Positions 24,023 to 34,411 are shown, counted from the first letter of the stretch. The stretch: 64,000 bases of DNA from Paenibacillus_V sp046244365 (GCF_046244365.1 NZ_CP176395.1:3038001-3102000); one strand, 5' to 3'. Numbers and translations are program-made. The notes: generated by a model from the letters alone, not told the origin.

Positions 24023-26728
24023 ATGCCGGAATTGGAAATTGGGGCGTTAACATGCAATTATCGTATCAATCCGCTAGGAACGGACGGGGCGCGTCCGCGT
24101 TTTGGCTGGAAGCTGATATCGGAGCGGAGAGGCACGATGCAGCAAGGCTATCGGGTACAGATAACGGAAACGGACGGCGACTTCGCGGCGCCGCTCTGGG
24201 ATTCCGGCCGTGTGGAATCGGAGCAGTCGATTCAGGTGGCGTACGGCGGTCCCGGGTTGCGTTCCGGAACCCGTTACTATTATAGAGTCAACGTATGGGA
24301 CAATCACGGACGAGAATCAGGCTGGAGCAGTGCGGCTTGGTGGGAGACGGGATTGCTGTCGGCCCAGGAATGGAAGGCAAGCTGGATTACGCCGGATCCG
24401 GCTGAAATCGATCCGCATGCGAAACCGGTTTTTCTGCTACGCAAATGGTTCGCGCTGCGGAGCGGCATCCAATCCGCGCGGCTGTACGCAACCGCCGCAG
24501 GGGTATACGAGGCTTTCCTTAACGGCGAGCGGGTCGGCGACGAACTGCTGGCGCCCGGATGGACGAGCTACAACAACCGGCAACAAGTTCAGACGTATGA
24601 TGTGACGCAGCATCTCCGTTCAGGTAATAACGCGATCGGCGTCATGGTGGGGGACGGCTGGTACAAGGGACAGCTGACGAATAAGGAGAAGCGGGATTAT
24701 TACGGCAATCGGCGGGCCGCGCTGCTGCAGCTTCATATCCGGTATGACGACGGAAGCGAGGAAGTAGTGGCGAGCGATGCGACTTGGCGGTCGTCGACCG
24801 GTCCGGTCCGGCTTTCCGAAATCTATGACGGCGAATTATACGATGCGCGGCTGGAAAAATCAGGCTGGTGCGCGGCCGAATATGACGAATCGGAGTGGAG
24901 CGGTACGGTTGTTTGCAGCTTGCCGTATACCCAGCTTGTCACCCAAGAAAACGGGCCTGTTCGCGTTATCGAAACGGTTCGCCCGCAAGCCGTCCTCCGC
25001 ACGCCCTCAGGCGAAACCGTTCTGGACATGGGACAAAACATGGTCGGCCGCATCCGCTTGTCGGTGAACGTCCCCGCCGGAACGCACATCAGGCTTCAGC
25101 ATGCCGAGGTGCTGGATAAGGAAGGGAATTTCTATACCGGCAATCTCCGCCTGGCGAAGCAAACCGTCGAATATATCGCGAAAGGCGGCGGGACGGAAGC
25201 GTATGCGCCGTGCTTTACGTTTCAGGGCTTCCGCTATGTAAAAGTGGAAGGAATGTCCGCGAACGATCGCATGCTGCTTGACAGCTTCGTCGGCGAGGTC
25301 ATTCATACCGACATGGTACGGACGGGGGAGTTCGAATGCTCGCATCCGATGGTAAATCAGCTTCAGCGAAACATTGTATGGGGGCAGCGGGGCAATTTTC
25401 TCGACGTGCCTACGGATTGTCCGCAGCGGGACGAACGTCTCGGTTGGACGGGTGACGCACAAGTGTTTATCCGCACGGCTGCTTTCAACTATCACGTCGG
25501 GCCGTTTTTCACGAAATGGCTGCGCGATCTGAAGGCGGATCAACGGCCCGACGGCGGCGTCCCGTCCGTCATTCCGAATGTGCTCGCCGATCATACCTCC
25601 GGCACGATGGGCAAAAGCCCGCATTCCTCGGCGGCTTGGGGCGACGCGGCGGTCATTTGCCCGTGGACGATGTACCTATGCTACGGAGACACGCATTTGC
25701 TGGAGGAGCAGTATGAAAGCATGAAGGCGTGGGTGAACTATATCCGCGATCAGGGCGAGGACGAATATTTATGGAACACGGGTCCTCATTACGGCGACTG
25801 GCTCGCTTTGGATGCCAAAGAAAACAGTTATATCGGAGCGACCCCTAAAGATTTGATCGCTACCGCTTTCTTCGCATATTCAACCAAACTTGTCCGTGAC
25901 TCGGCCGTAGTGCTGAAACGGTCGGAAGACGTACGGACATACGGGGAGCTGTTGAACCGCATCATCGCCAAGTTCAGTGAGGAATTCGTCACCTCCTCCG
26001 GGCGGCTAGCCGCGCCGACGCAAACCGCTCACGTGCTGGCGCTTATGTTCGGGCTGGTGGAAGGCAAGGCACGCCAAAGAGCAGCCCGCGAGCTGAACCG
26101 GCTTGTCGTCGACAACGGCTTCCATCTGACTACCGGCTTCGTCGGGACGCCTTATTTGTGCCAAGTATTATCGGATAATGGCTATCACGATACGGCGGTC
26201 AAACTGCTTTTGCAGGAGAGCTATCCTTCATGGCTCTATTCCATCACGAAAGGGGCGACGACGATATGGGAACATTGGGACGGCATCAAGCCGAACGGTT
26301 CGTTCTGGAGCGACGACATGAATTCCTACAACCACTATGCTTACGGGGCGATCGGCGACTGGCTTTACCGCTATATCGCCGGGCTTGACATGGATGAAAC
26401 GGCCCCCGCTTACAAACGCATTCGCATTCATCCGCGCTTCGGTGCCGGGGCGCTCTCTCATGCGAAGGCGGTTCTGGAATCTCCTTACGGCCAAATCGAG
26501 TCGGGCTGGAAACTTCGCGACGATCGGGTCGAGGTCGGCGTCCGCATTCCAGTGAATGCGGCTGCGGATATCATTTTACCCGGCGCAAGCTTGAAAGGGT
26601 TGGGAAAGCTCCCGGAAGAAGGCATTCATTCCGCTGCGGAAACGGCGGACGGCGTTCGTCTCTCCGTCGGATCCGGCGCTTATACGTTCAGCTATACGGC
26701 CGTTAAAGGCGATACCGGATTCCGGTAA
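24023..26728 (+). CDS. Alpha-L-rhamnosidase, glycoside hydrolase family 78
   Basis: 901 residues, usual length. N-terminal Fn3-like and beta-sandwich domains (about 1-330), then the (alpha/alpha)6 catalytic barrel (about 340-760) and a C-terminal beta-sheet domain. Family motifs: WGQRGNFLDVPTDCPQRDER followed by LGWTGDAQ, with acidic residues at about 470, 471 and 478, and TIWEHWDGI with Glu at about 750, which match the catalytic acids of GH78. No signal peptide, so it should act inside the cell on imported rhamnose-containing oligosaccharides. GGGGAGG precedes ATG 24023. Divergent AraC regulator next door. Confidence 0.96.
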   Translation: MPELEIGALTCNYRINPLGTDGARPRFGWKLISERRGTMQQGYRVQITETDGDFAAPLWDSGRVESEQSIQVAYGGPGLRSGTRYYYRVNVWDNHGRESGWSSAAWWETGLLSAQEWKASWITPDPAEIDPHAKPVFLLRKWFALRSGIQSARLYATAAGVYEAFLNGERVGDELLAPGWTSYNNRQQVQTYDVTQHLRSGNNAIGVMVGDGWYKGQLTNKEKRDYYGNRRAALLQLHIRYDDGSEEVVASDATWRSSTGPVRLSEIYDGELYDARLEKSGWCAAEYDESEWSGTVVCSLPYTQLVTQENGPVRVIETVRPQAVLRTPSGETVLDMGQNMVGRIRLSVNVPAGTHIRLQHAEVLDKEGNFYTGNLRLAKQTVEYIAKGGGTEAYAPCFTFQGFRYVKVEGMSANDRMLLDSFVGEVIHTDMVRTGEFECSHPMVNQLQRNIVWGQRGNFLDVPTDCPQRDERLGWTGDAQVFIRTAAFNYHVGPFFTKWLRDLKADQRPDGGVPSVIPNVLADHTSGTMGKSPHSSAAWGDAAVICPWTMYLCYGDTHLLEEQYESMKAWVNYIRDQGEDEYLWNTGPHYGDWLALDAKENSYIGATPKDLIATAFFAYSTKLVRDSAVVLKRSEDVRTYGELLNRIIAKFSEEFVTSSGRLAAPTQTAHVLALMFGLVEGKARQRAARELNRLVVDNGFHLTTGFVGTPYLCQVLSDNGYHDTAVKLLLQESYPSWLYSITKGATTIWEHWDGIKPNGSFWSDDMNSYNHYAYGAIGDWLYRYIAGLDMDETAPAYKRIRIHPRFGAGALSHAKAVLESPYGQIESGWKLRDDRVEVGVRIPVNAAADIILPGASLKGLGKLPEEGIHSAAETADGVRLSVGSGAYTFSYTAVKGDTGFR

Positions 26729-26733
26729 CCGAC

Positions 26734-26767
26734 AGGCTGCCCTCACGCTTCTCCGAGGGCGGCTTTT
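26734..26767 (+). terminator. Terminator of the rhamnosidase gene
   Basis: GGCTGCCCTC ... GAGGGCGGC followed by TTTTCATTTTTTT. Confidence 0.75.
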
Positions 26768-26844
26768 CATTTTTTTAGATTGCAATTTTCGACATTTTTT
26801 GCGCTAATGGTAGTAGGCAGGCGAGCCATACAATCAAGAAAGGG

Positions 26845-27180
26845 GTGAGGGCTGTGCTCAAGGTCGTCATCGCAGAAGACGAAATGTTCGTCAGAATCGG
26901 GATGAAAAACTCGATTAGCTGGGAAAAGTTCGGTATGCAGGTCGTTGCGGATGTATCCAACGGCCAGGAGGCATGGGAAGTGTACCAACGAGAGAAGCCG
27001 GATTTGATCCTCACCGACATTAAAATGCCTGTCATGAACGGCATGGAACTGATCGGAAAAATCAGAGAGAACGATGCGAAGAGCAAGATCGTCATTCTGA
27101 CGGTGTACGAAGAATTCGACTATGTTCATAAATCGCTGCAGCCTACTAAACCGAATACCGGCTACTGCCGTCGTCGATAG
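26845..27180 (+). pseudogene. Truncated YesN-type response regulator (receiver only)
   Basis: Reads as a normal receiver domain from GTG 26845 (or GTG 26854): VVIAEDEMFVRIGMKNSISW, phospho-Asp in LTDIKMPVMNG, then LTVYEEFDYVHKSLQ. At that point, before the last strand and helix of the receiver, homology ends and 11 unrelated residues precede the stop. No AraC domain is found in any frame through 27585. Intact paralogues at 19819 and 32798 have 413 and about 537 residues. The lesion is a deletion, not a simple frameshift. A kinase partner is also absent. Confidence 0.8.
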
Positions 27181-27579
27181 ACGATTCGGCTTACCGCAAG
27201 AGAGGCTATTCCGAAGGTCAAATGGGATCGGGGGATAGCCTTTTTGAAACGATTTTTGCGAAGGCGCGATCGTCTAAACCTGTAAATCCGATTGGCGTTT
27301 ATAATACGTCCAGCCCTAAAGAGAAAGAATACGTATACTTGGAGCGTTTTGCTCTGCGGCTTCGCCATGCATCCATATACCGGAAAAAATCGGCGTTTAA
27401 GACGTTGCCTGGTGTCTACTCTAGGCGCTTCTTCGGAGATTCTTACGTTTCTGCAAACGGTCCGTACATTTCTACATTCCATTCGCGGCTCATCGGCTAT
27501 ACCATAGTTCTATGAAAGCGGTTCCGGTTATCTGTACGATAAGCGAAGGGACTGCCGCAATATCAAAAAAGAGGAGAGT
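27181..27579. other. Gene-free stretch after the truncated regulator
   Basis: About 400 bases with no supportable gene. One plus-strand frame is open for about 97 codons but has no ribosome binding site or recognised domain. Presumably deletion scar plus the promoter of transporter 2. Confidence 0.45.
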
Positions 27580-27585
27580 GTGAGC

Positions 27586-28932
27586 ATGAGTAAACGAAAC
27601 AAGCTGCTCGCGTTAAGTTTGTCGCTTATGGCTGTCGTTTTCGCCGGCTGCTCCGGAGGGGCGTCGCCGGATGCAAGTGCAGTGCCGGGAGCGTCTGCGG
27701 ACAATAAGGGCGGGGCAAGTCCGGAGGCGAAGGACGGCGGGAAAACCGAGCAGACGGAGCTGCGGATCCTTTGGTGGGGCAGCCAGGACCGGCATGATAT
27801 GACGCTCAAGGTGCTCGATCTGTTTCAGAAAAAATATCCGAACATTAAAGTGACGCCCGAGTTTACCGGATGGGACGGATACTGGGACAAATTGTCCGTG
27901 CAGATCAGCGGCGGCAACGCTCCTGACGTCATCCAGATGTCCTATGCGTATTTGAGCGATTATGTGAACCGGCAGGCGATGCTCGATCTGACCGGCCAAG
28001 GCATCGGCTTCGACGGCATCGAGGAGAGTACGCTGAGCACCGGCAAGCTGAACGGCAAGCTGTACGCGGTACCGGCCGGAATAAGCTCATACGCGATGCT
28101 GTACGATCCCGCGATGCTGGAGAAAGCGAACGTGAAGCTGCCCGAGCAGCCGACATGGGACGATTACGAGAAAATGGGCCAGCAGATTAAGGACAAGCTC
28201 GGCCGTGAAGGCATTGTTCTGATGGACGAGAGCGGCAATATCGATATTTTGAATTTGTACGTCAGGCAGAAAGGGATGACCTTCTTCAGCGGCAACAAAC
28301 TCGGATTTACCGAGCAGGCGCTGACCGAATATTTCAATTATTGGACGAAATTGCGCAAGGCGGGTACCGTAGCATCGGGCGCATTGACCGCTTCGTTCGC
28401 GGGAGGGACGATCGAAAAATCGCCGATCGTGACCGGCAAAACCCCGTTCACGATGTTCTCGATGAACCAGTACGTTTCTTATTCGGGGATGGCGAACCGG
28501 CCGCTTGAATTGGCGCTCACGCCGAGGCAGCCGGACGGGAAGGAAGCCAACTATTTGATTCCGTCGATGTATTGGTCCGTTTACAGCAAGAGCAAGCATA
28601 CGAAGGAGGCGGCGATGCTGATCGACTTTTTGACCAACGATGTCGAAGCCGGCAAAATTCAGGGCGTAAACCGGGGCGTCCCGATTTCCTCCAAAATCCG
28701 CGATGCGATCAAACCGCAGCTGAGCGAAACGGACAAGAAGCAAATCGCCTATATCGATAAAATAACGAAAATCGCCGTGCCGGCGGTCGTCATTGAGCCG
28801 AAGGGGGCCGCCGAGGTGCGTAATCTGCTGGTGTCCGTGACCCAGGAAATGCAGTTCGATAAGAAAACGCCGGAGCAAGCCGCTCAAGAATTTATCAAGA
28901 AGGCGAACGACATATTGGAAAAAGCGAAATAA
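27586..28932 (+). CDS. Extracellular sugar-binding lipoprotein (CUT1), transporter 2
   Basis: About 448 residues. Lipobox VFAGC near residue 20, a Ser/Ala/Gly linker, then RILWWGSQDRHDMTLKVLDL and APDVIQMSYAYLSDYV, typical of family 1 solute-binding proteins of the medium-size (MsmE/UgpB) group rather than the LplA group used by the other transporters here. ATG 27586 lies behind GAGGAG; GTG 27580 is an alternative. First gene of a binding protein, permease, permease, kinase, regulator set placed downstream of the rhamnosidase. Confidence 0.93.
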   Translation: MSKRNKLLALSLSLMAVVFAGCSGGASPDASAVPGASADNKGGASPEAKDGGKTEQTELRILWWGSQDRHDMTLKVLDLFQKKYPNIKVTPEFTGWDGYWDKLSVQISGGNAPDVIQMSYAYLSDYVNRQAMLDLTGQGIGFDGIEESTLSTGKLNGKLYAVPAGISSYAMLYDPAMLEKANVKLPEQPTWDDYEKMGQQIKDKLGREGIVLMDESGNIDILNLYVRQKGMTFFSGNKLGFTEQALTEYFNYWTKLRKAGTVASGALTASFAGGTIEKSPIVTGKTPFTMFSMNQYVSYSGMANRPLELALTPRQPDGKEANYLIPSMYWSVYSKSKHTKEAAMLIDFLTNDVEAGKIQGVNRGVPISSKIRDAIKPQLSETDKKQIAYIDKITKIAVPAVVIEPKGAAEVRNLLVSVTQEMQFDKKTPEQAAQEFIKKANDILEKAK

Positions 28933-28985
28933 CGGCGTCCCAATCGCGGCATCGATAACGGGTTTATCGGGAAATGGAGGTGCGT

Positions 28986-29885
28986 ATGCGCGCGATTACG
29001 TTTAAGAGGAACGCCACCGCTTATTTGTTCATGCTTCCTTGGCTGGCCGGGCTGCTGCTGTTTACGATCGGCCCGGTCGCCAGCTCCTTGTATTTGTCCA
29101 TGACGAAGTTCGATCTGCTGACGGATCCGCAGTGGATCGGCTTGCAGAATTATAAGGAAATCTTTTTAGAGGACAGCCGGTTTTACCAATCGTTGAAGGT
29201 TACTTTTTTCTTCGTTATCGTTTCGGTTCCGTGCAAGCTGCTGTTCGCCCTGCTCGTCGCGATGCTGTTGAACCGCGGCATCCGGGCGATCGGCTTGTAC
29301 CGCAGCGTCTACTATTTGCCGTCGCTGCTTGGCGGCAGCGTGGCAATCGCCGTCATGTGGCGGCAAATTTTCGGCGATCTCGGCACCGTTAACAAGCTGC
29401 TGTCCGATTTGTTCGGCATTTCGGGACCGATTTGGCTCGGCGATCCGGATTATGCCATCTACCCGCTCATCATACTCGCGGTTTGGCAATTCGGCTCTTC
29501 GATGGTCATTTTCCTGGCGGGACTGAAGCAAATTCCGCAGCACTTGTACGAAGCTTCCGCGATCGACGGGGCGGGCAAATTTCAGCAATTCCTAAAAATT
29601 ACGGTGCCGATGCTGTCGCCGGTCATCTTTTTCAATCTCGTCATGCAGACGATCGGCGGGTTTATGGTTTTTACGCAAGGGTTCATCATTTCCAAGAACG
29701 GTCCGCTCGACTCGACGCTGTTCTATTCCATCTACTTGTACGAGAAAGGGTTCACTTATTTCAAAATGGGCTACGCTTCGGCGCTCGCGTGGATATTGCT
29801 GGTGCTGGTCGGGGCCATGACGGTGCTTATTTTCCGCTCCTCGAAGATGTGGGTGCATTATGAATCGGAGGAGGGGAACGGATGA
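28986..29885 (+). CDS. ABC sugar permease (UgpA/MsmF-like), transporter 2
   Basis: About 299 residues from ATG 28986, chosen because GGAGG lies ten bases before it. Six membrane segments; starts AYLFMLPWLAGLLLFTIGPV; EAA loop YEASAIDGAGKFQQFLKITV. Overlaps the next permease gene by four bases (ATGA). Forms the inner-membrane channel with it. Confidence 0.93.
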   Translation: MRAITFKRNATAYLFMLPWLAGLLLFTIGPVASSLYLSMTKFDLLTDPQWIGLQNYKEIFLEDSRFYQSLKVTFFFVIVSVPCKLLFALLVAMLLNRGIRAIGLYRSVYYLPSLLGGSVAIAVMWRQIFGDLGTVNKLLSDLFGISGPIWLGDPDYAIYPLIILAVWQFGSSMVIFLAGLKQIPQHLYEASAIDGAGKFQQFLKITVPMLSPVIFFNLVMQTIGGFMVFTQGFIISKNGPLDSTLFYSIYLYEKGFTYFKMGYASALAWILLVLVGAMTVLIFRSSKMWVHYESEEGNG

Positions 29886-30736
29886 CGGCTTTGACAATAG
29901 GCGGAAGACGGATGAAGCGAATGATGCTGCACATCGTTCTGGCGCTTTCCTGCCTCGTCATGATATATCCGGTGTTGTGGATGGTATTCAGCTCGTTCAA
30001 ACCGACGGCGGAAATTTTCTCTTCCGAGGCGCTGCTTCCGAAGCAATGGCTATTTTCCAATTACAAGACGGGCTGGTTCGGCGTCCCCAAAATGAACTTC
30101 GGCACGTTTCTCACCAATTCGTCGCTGATCAGTCTGCTCGTCGTTATCGGCAACATCGTCTCCGCGTCGCTTGTCGCATTCGCTTTTGCCCGGCTGAGGT
30201 TCAAGCTTAAGTCGTTATGGTTCGGCGTCATGCTGATGACGATGATGCTGCCGGGACAGGTGACGCTCATTCCGCAATACGCGCTGTTTCACAAGCTGGA
30301 TTGGATCAACACGTATTTGCCGCTGACCGTCCCGCATTTTCTCGGCGGTACGCCGTTCTTCATCTTCCTGCTCGTCCAGTTCATCCGCGGTATTCCGCGG
30401 GAGCTTGACGAAGCGGCTACGATCGACGGCTGCGGCACCTTTCAAATTTATTGGCGTATCGTCATGCCATTGTGCGGCCCGGCGCTGATTACAACGGCCA
30501 TATTCAGCTTTATTTGGACATGGGATGATTTTTTCGGGCAGCTGATATACATTAATGATGTGAAGAAATATACGGCTCCGCTCGGGTTAAGACTGTTCCT
30601 TGACGGCAGCGGCAAAAACGAATGGGGGCCGATGCTTGCGATGTCTGTGCTGTCTCTGCTTCCAAGCTTTGTCATTTTTATGACGTGTCAAAAGTATTTC
30701 GTTCAGGGCATCGCCACAAGCGGGTTGAAGGGCTGA
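29882..30736 (+). CDS. ABC sugar permease (UgpE/MsmG-like), transporter 2
   Basis: 284 residues, six membrane segments; periplasm-facing loop and EAA loop DEAATIDGCGTFQIYWRIVM, ending KYFVQGIATSGLKG as usual for the family. Coupled to the preceding permease gene by an ATGA overlap. No ATPase gene follows; the next genes are a kinase and regulator. Confidence 0.93.
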   Translation: MTALTIGGRRMKRMMLHIVLALSCLVMIYPVLWMVFSSFKPTAEIFSSEALLPKQWLFSNYKTGWFGVPKMNFGTFLTNSSLISLLVVIGNIVSASLVAFAFARLRFKLKSLWFGVMLMTMMLPGQVTLIPQYALFHKLDWINTYLPLTVPHFLGGTPFFIFLLVQFIRGIPRELDEAATIDGCGTFQIYWRIVMPLCGPALITTAIFSFIWTWDDFFGQLIYINDVKKYTAPLGLRLFLDGSGKNEWGPMLAMSVLSLLPSFVIFMTCQKYFVQGIATSGLKG

Positions 30737-30808
30737 CGTGACGTGGGGCTGAATGGATTCGGCTGAAAACGAGGACATTCTGCGTCTCGCAAAGTGTCCT
30801 CTGGAATT

Positions 30809-30888
30809 CCGGAGCGGACGGCAAGCCGCTTTGCAGAAGATGAAGCGCCGGTAACGTGTACCCGCCGTACTGCCGGAGCGGACGGCAA
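30809..30888. repeat. 16-base direct repeat in the leader of the kinase gene
   Basis: CCGGAGCGGACGGCAA occurs at 30809-30824 and 30873-30888. A hairpin GAGGACA/TGTCCTC (30773-30803) lies just before it. The 240-base gap between permease and kinase holds nothing else. Confidence 0.6.
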
Positions 30889-30978
30889 CCGGTACGAAAA
30901 AACAGGAGCGGGAACATGCCGGCCGGCCGGACTTTTTCCCCAGGGAATAGACTTTGCCCTCATAGGAGGCTGATTGCG

Positions 30979-32817
30979 ATGCGAATGGAAAGGACGGGGA
31001 AGTGGCGGCTGCAGCCGCTGCTTCTTCTTGCATTCGTGCTGTTTACCGGAGCTATGCTGCTTATAACGACGGCGATCATCTATTTCGGCGTTTCCCGCGT
31101 CATTACGGAGCAAACGAGCGAGACACGGCTGCAGCTCATAGCGGAAATGCAGAAGCAGCTGACCGCCCGCTTCCGGGAAGTGGAGGAAACCGCCCTTTCC
31201 ATTTCGACGCATCCGAAAATTATCGAGGCCTTCTCGAACAAACAGGCGGATCCTTACGACAACATTACGATACGGAAAGAAGTCAACCAAATCGTCGACC
31301 GGTTCTGGTTCGCCAAGGCTTCCATCAAAAGCATTCAAATTTACAGCGACCGGTTCGACGAACTGGCCGCAATGTCGTCGGAGCATAATTTGCCGTTATC
31401 GCTCATGTCTTGGCTGGAAGACAAGGACCGGCTCGATCAGTCAGACGCGCTCTGGGTGAAGTCGCATATGGAACCGAACGTGCAATACAATCCAAAGCCG
31501 GTCGTCACCTATATCAGCAAAATATTTACGGATAAAGGCGGCGTCGGCGGTTATTTGGCGATACATGTCGCGGAAGAGACGGTATTCGATTTATTCAAAG
31601 ACCGCAAGCGTCAGGCGGGCACGATCGTGCTGCTCGACAGCGGCGGCCGGTTGATCTCGCAGAGCGGGTCGGGCAACGACGGCGGCTTCGACCCGACGGT
31701 GAGACCGAAATGGCTGACCGAGCTGCTGCTCCTGCAGGATGAAGGCTACAAGTCCGCCAAAATCGGGGGAACCTCGAGCCTCATTCTTTTCTCCGCCCCG
31801 AATCATGCTCAGTGGCGTATTTTGGAAATGATTCCCGCCGACGAACTATATCGCGGCGTTCGAACGATTCGGAATATCGTGCTTGCGATCGGCTTGCTCG
31901 GCATTTTGCTGTCGTTCCCGGCCGCTTCTTATTTATCCAAACGCATTATTCGGCCGATTCCCGAGCTGCTGGCAGGCTTCAAGCAAATTCAGGGCGGCAA
32001 TTTCAACACGCAAGCGGCGGAGCAAAATCCGATCGTCGAATTCAATCAATTGTCGCAGAGCTTCAACCGGATGGCTGCGCAGCTGAAGGAGCTGCTCGCC
32101 CAGCTGCGGGAGGAGCACCGGGCCAAGCGGCAGGCCGAATATGCCGCCCTGCAAAGCCAGATCAATCCGCATTTTTTATACAATACGCTTGATATGATCA
32201 ATTGGATGGCAGCGCGCAAAGGGGCCCACGACGTCAGCCAGATGGCGTCGAAGCTGGCAAAGCTGTTCCGCATCAGCCTCAGCAAAGGGAAGACGTTCAT
32301 AAAGCTCGGCGACGAGCTGGAGCACGGCTTGCTTTATGCGCAAATTCAGCAAGCCCGTTTCAAGGACCGGTTTACGTATGAGTCTTATGCGGAGCCTGCT
32401 CTGAAAGAACTGTACGTGCCGAAGCTTATTCTTCAGCCCTTTATCGAAAATGCGATCATTCACGGATTTCCCAAGCAGCTGGAGCGGCAAGGAGTCGTGA
32501 AAGTGTCGGCCGAGCTGCGGGGCGAGTCGGTCTTGTGCCTGATTATCGAAGACAACGGCTACGGGCTCCCGGCCGACTGGAATGGGAAGGGATCGGAGCA
32601 CGGCTCTCCGAACGCGGACGGGACTAGCGGTTACGGCATCGGCAATGTCAGGCAGCGGATCGAGCTCTATTTCGGAAAGGCATACACGGTGCAGCTGACC
32701 GGATGCGACACCGCAGGCGTACGGGTTGAAATTACGCTGCCGCGTTTCGATTCGACGGACGAGCTGGAACGATATATAAACCGGGGAGATGATCGGGATG
32801 AACATCTTATTGGTTGA
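30979..32817 (+). CDS. YesM-type sensor histidine kinase, transporter 2
   Basis: I take ATG 30979 (MRMERTGKWRLQPL) behind AGGAGG; the open frame upstream overlaps the gap and has no site. About 612 residues: TM1 about 15-38, sensor domain about 40-295, TM2 about 300-320, HAMP, then SQINPHFLYNTLDMINWMA with phospho-His about 398, and GHKL ATPase with QPFIENAIIHGF and EDNGYGLP. Overlaps the regulator gene by 20 bases. Likely senses the substrate of transporter 2. Confidence 0.94.
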   Translation: MRMERTGKWRLQPLLLLAFVLFTGAMLLITTAIIYFGVSRVITEQTSETRLQLIAEMQKQLTARFREVEETALSISTHPKIIEAFSNKQADPYDNITIRKEVNQIVDRFWFAKASIKSIQIYSDRFDELAAMSSEHNLPLSLMSWLEDKDRLDQSDALWVKSHMEPNVQYNPKPVVTYISKIFTDKGGVGGYLAIHVAEETVFDLFKDRKRQAGTIVLLDSGGRLISQSGSGNDGGFDPTVRPKWLTELLLLQDEGYKSAKIGGTSSLILFSAPNHAQWRILEMIPADELYRGVRTIRNIVLAIGLLGILLSFPAASYLSKRIIRPIPELLAGFKQIQGGNFNTQAAEQNPIVEFNQLSQSFNRMAAQLKELLAQLREEHRAKRQAEYAALQSQINPHFLYNTLDMINWMAARKGAHDVSQMASKLAKLFRISLSKGKTFIKLGDELEHGLLYAQIQQARFKDRFTYESYAEPALKELYVPKLILQPFIENAIIHGFPKQLERQGVVKVSAELRGESVLCLIIEDNGYGLPADWNGKGSEHGSPNADGTSGYGIGNVRQRIELYFGKAYTVQLTGCDTAGVRVEITLPRFDSTDELERYINRGDDRDEHLIG

Positions 32818-34411
32818 CGATGAAGAGCATGTCATCGATGGATTGCGCGAGATGATCGATTGGGAAGCGCTGCATATCGACCGAGTGTTTACAGCCGCGG
32901 ACGGGGAAGAGGCGTGGCAATTGTACTGCAGCCACCGGCCTGACGTCGTGCTGACGGATGTGGCGATGCCGCAGATGAACGGACTTGAGCTGTCCGCCCG
33001 TATTCGCCGGGAGGATCCGCATGTCCCGATCGTCATCTTGAGCGGCTACGACGATTTCGAATATGCGCGCGAGGCCGTTCATCTGAGCGTATCCCGCTAT
33101 ATTCTAAAGCCGGCGGTGTTCACCGAAATTCAGGAGATGCTCGCCGAAGTGATCGGCGAGCTTGAAGCGGTCCGGAAGCAGAAGCAATACGCCGACGAAT
33201 TTTCCCGGCAGATGAAGCATTCGATACCGCTGCTGCGCGAGCAGCTGTTATTCGATCTCGTCGTTACCGGCGGCGCCGTCGTGACGGCGGAGCAGCTGCG
33301 TTTCCATCAGCTCGAAGACGAGCTGTTGACCGGCGGCCTCGTCGTGACGATCGGGCTGTACCGGACGGACGACGCGAGATTCGCGAGCGAGCGGGACTGG
33401 CAGCTGTTCAAGTTTTCAGTCGCCAATATCGTGTCGGAGACGATCGCGGCGGCGGACGGCATACCGGGCGGCTGTTTTCTGCTCCGCTATGTGGAGGACC
33501 GGCTTCCGCTTCTCGTGATAAGCGGGGATCCCGGCGAAGCCGTCTTGAGAGCGCGGCGACTGGCCGAGGCGTTTCTCGAAAGCGTCACCCGTTATCTCGG
33601 GATCGAGCTGAATGTCGCCATCGGCGGGTGGTTCGGCAAGGCGGGGCAATACCGCGCCTCTTATGTGCAATGCTGCGACATGCTTCGGTCGCTGGACTTC
33701 GAAGGATACCACCGAATCGTGTCGGCGGATGACGAAAACGACTATGCCGCTTCTATGGCGTACGATCCGCTCAAAGCCATCCGGCTGCTGAGCGGAACTT
33801 TCCGGCAGGGCGGCTGGGGCGAAGCGGCGGAGATGTGGCGGGAGATGCGCGGCGCGCTGCTTCGCGAATCGGTGCCGCTAGGCGTCGCGCAAATTGCCGC
33901 CGTCTCGCTGATGAGCGGGCTGACGCTGGAATTGGCGGAGGAGGAGCGCGAGAATGCGAACCGTTTTTTGCCCATCGTTCAGGACATATACAAGCACCGC
34001 TCCAAAGAAGCCGTTCTCCAGCTTGTCGAGGATCATTTGAATGCGCTGCTCGAACAGTTTCGTCAGCGTGAAGCGCAGCAGCGTCCGTCACATGATTGCG
34101 TTCGTAAGTTAATCGAGCAGATCGAATCCCGTTTCGCGGAGCCGTTATCGTTCTCAGAGCTGGCAAGGCAGCTGCACATGACGCGCAATCATCTAAGCTA
34201 TTTGTTCAAGCGCGAAACCGGCACGAGCTTTGTCGCCTACTTGACGAGCTACCGCATCGAAAGGGCGAAGGAGCTGCTTAATGCGAACCGGTACATGATC
34301 TACGAAATCGCGGAGAAGGTCGGCTATTCCGACGGCGCGTATTTTAGCCGCGTTTTCAAAAACGCAACCGGCGTATGTCCGCTCGAATATACGCATTCGC
34401 AGCGCCAATAG
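32798..34411 (+). CDS. YesN-type response regulator with AraC DNA-binding domain
   Basis: About 537 residues from ATG 32798 (nine bases after GGGGAG; an ATG at 32789 abuts the site). Receiver about 1-120 with LLVDDEEHV and phospho-Asp54 in LTDVAMPQMNG; a long linker about 130-420; AraC domain about 430-535 (FSELARQLHMTRNHLSYLFK; IYEIAEKVGYSDGAYFSRVF). Partner of the kinase at 30979. Confidence 0.94.
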   Translation: MNILLVDDEEHVIDGLREMIDWEALHIDRVFTAADGEEAWQLYCSHRPDVVLTDVAMPQMNGLELSARIRREDPHVPIVILSGYDDFEYAREAVHLSVSRYILKPAVFTEIQEMLAEVIGELEAVRKQKQYADEFSRQMKHSIPLLREQLLFDLVVTGGAVVTAEQLRFHQLEDELLTGGLVVTIGLYRTDDARFASERDWQLFKFSVANIVSETIAAADGIPGGCFLLRYVEDRLPLLVISGDPGEAVLRARRLAEAFLESVTRYLGIELNVAIGGWFGKAGQYRASYVQCCDMLRSLDFEGYHRIVSADDENDYAASMAYDPLKAIRLLSGTFRQGGWGEAAEMWREMRGALLRESVPLGVAQIAAVSLMSGLTLELAEEERENANRFLPIVQDIYKHRSKEAVLQLVEDHLNALLEQFRQREAQQRPSHDCVRKLIEQIESRFAEPLSFSELARQLHMTRNHLSYLFKRETGTSFVAYLTSYRIERAKELLNANRYMIYEIAEKVGYSDGAYFSRVFKNATGVCPLEYTHSQRQ

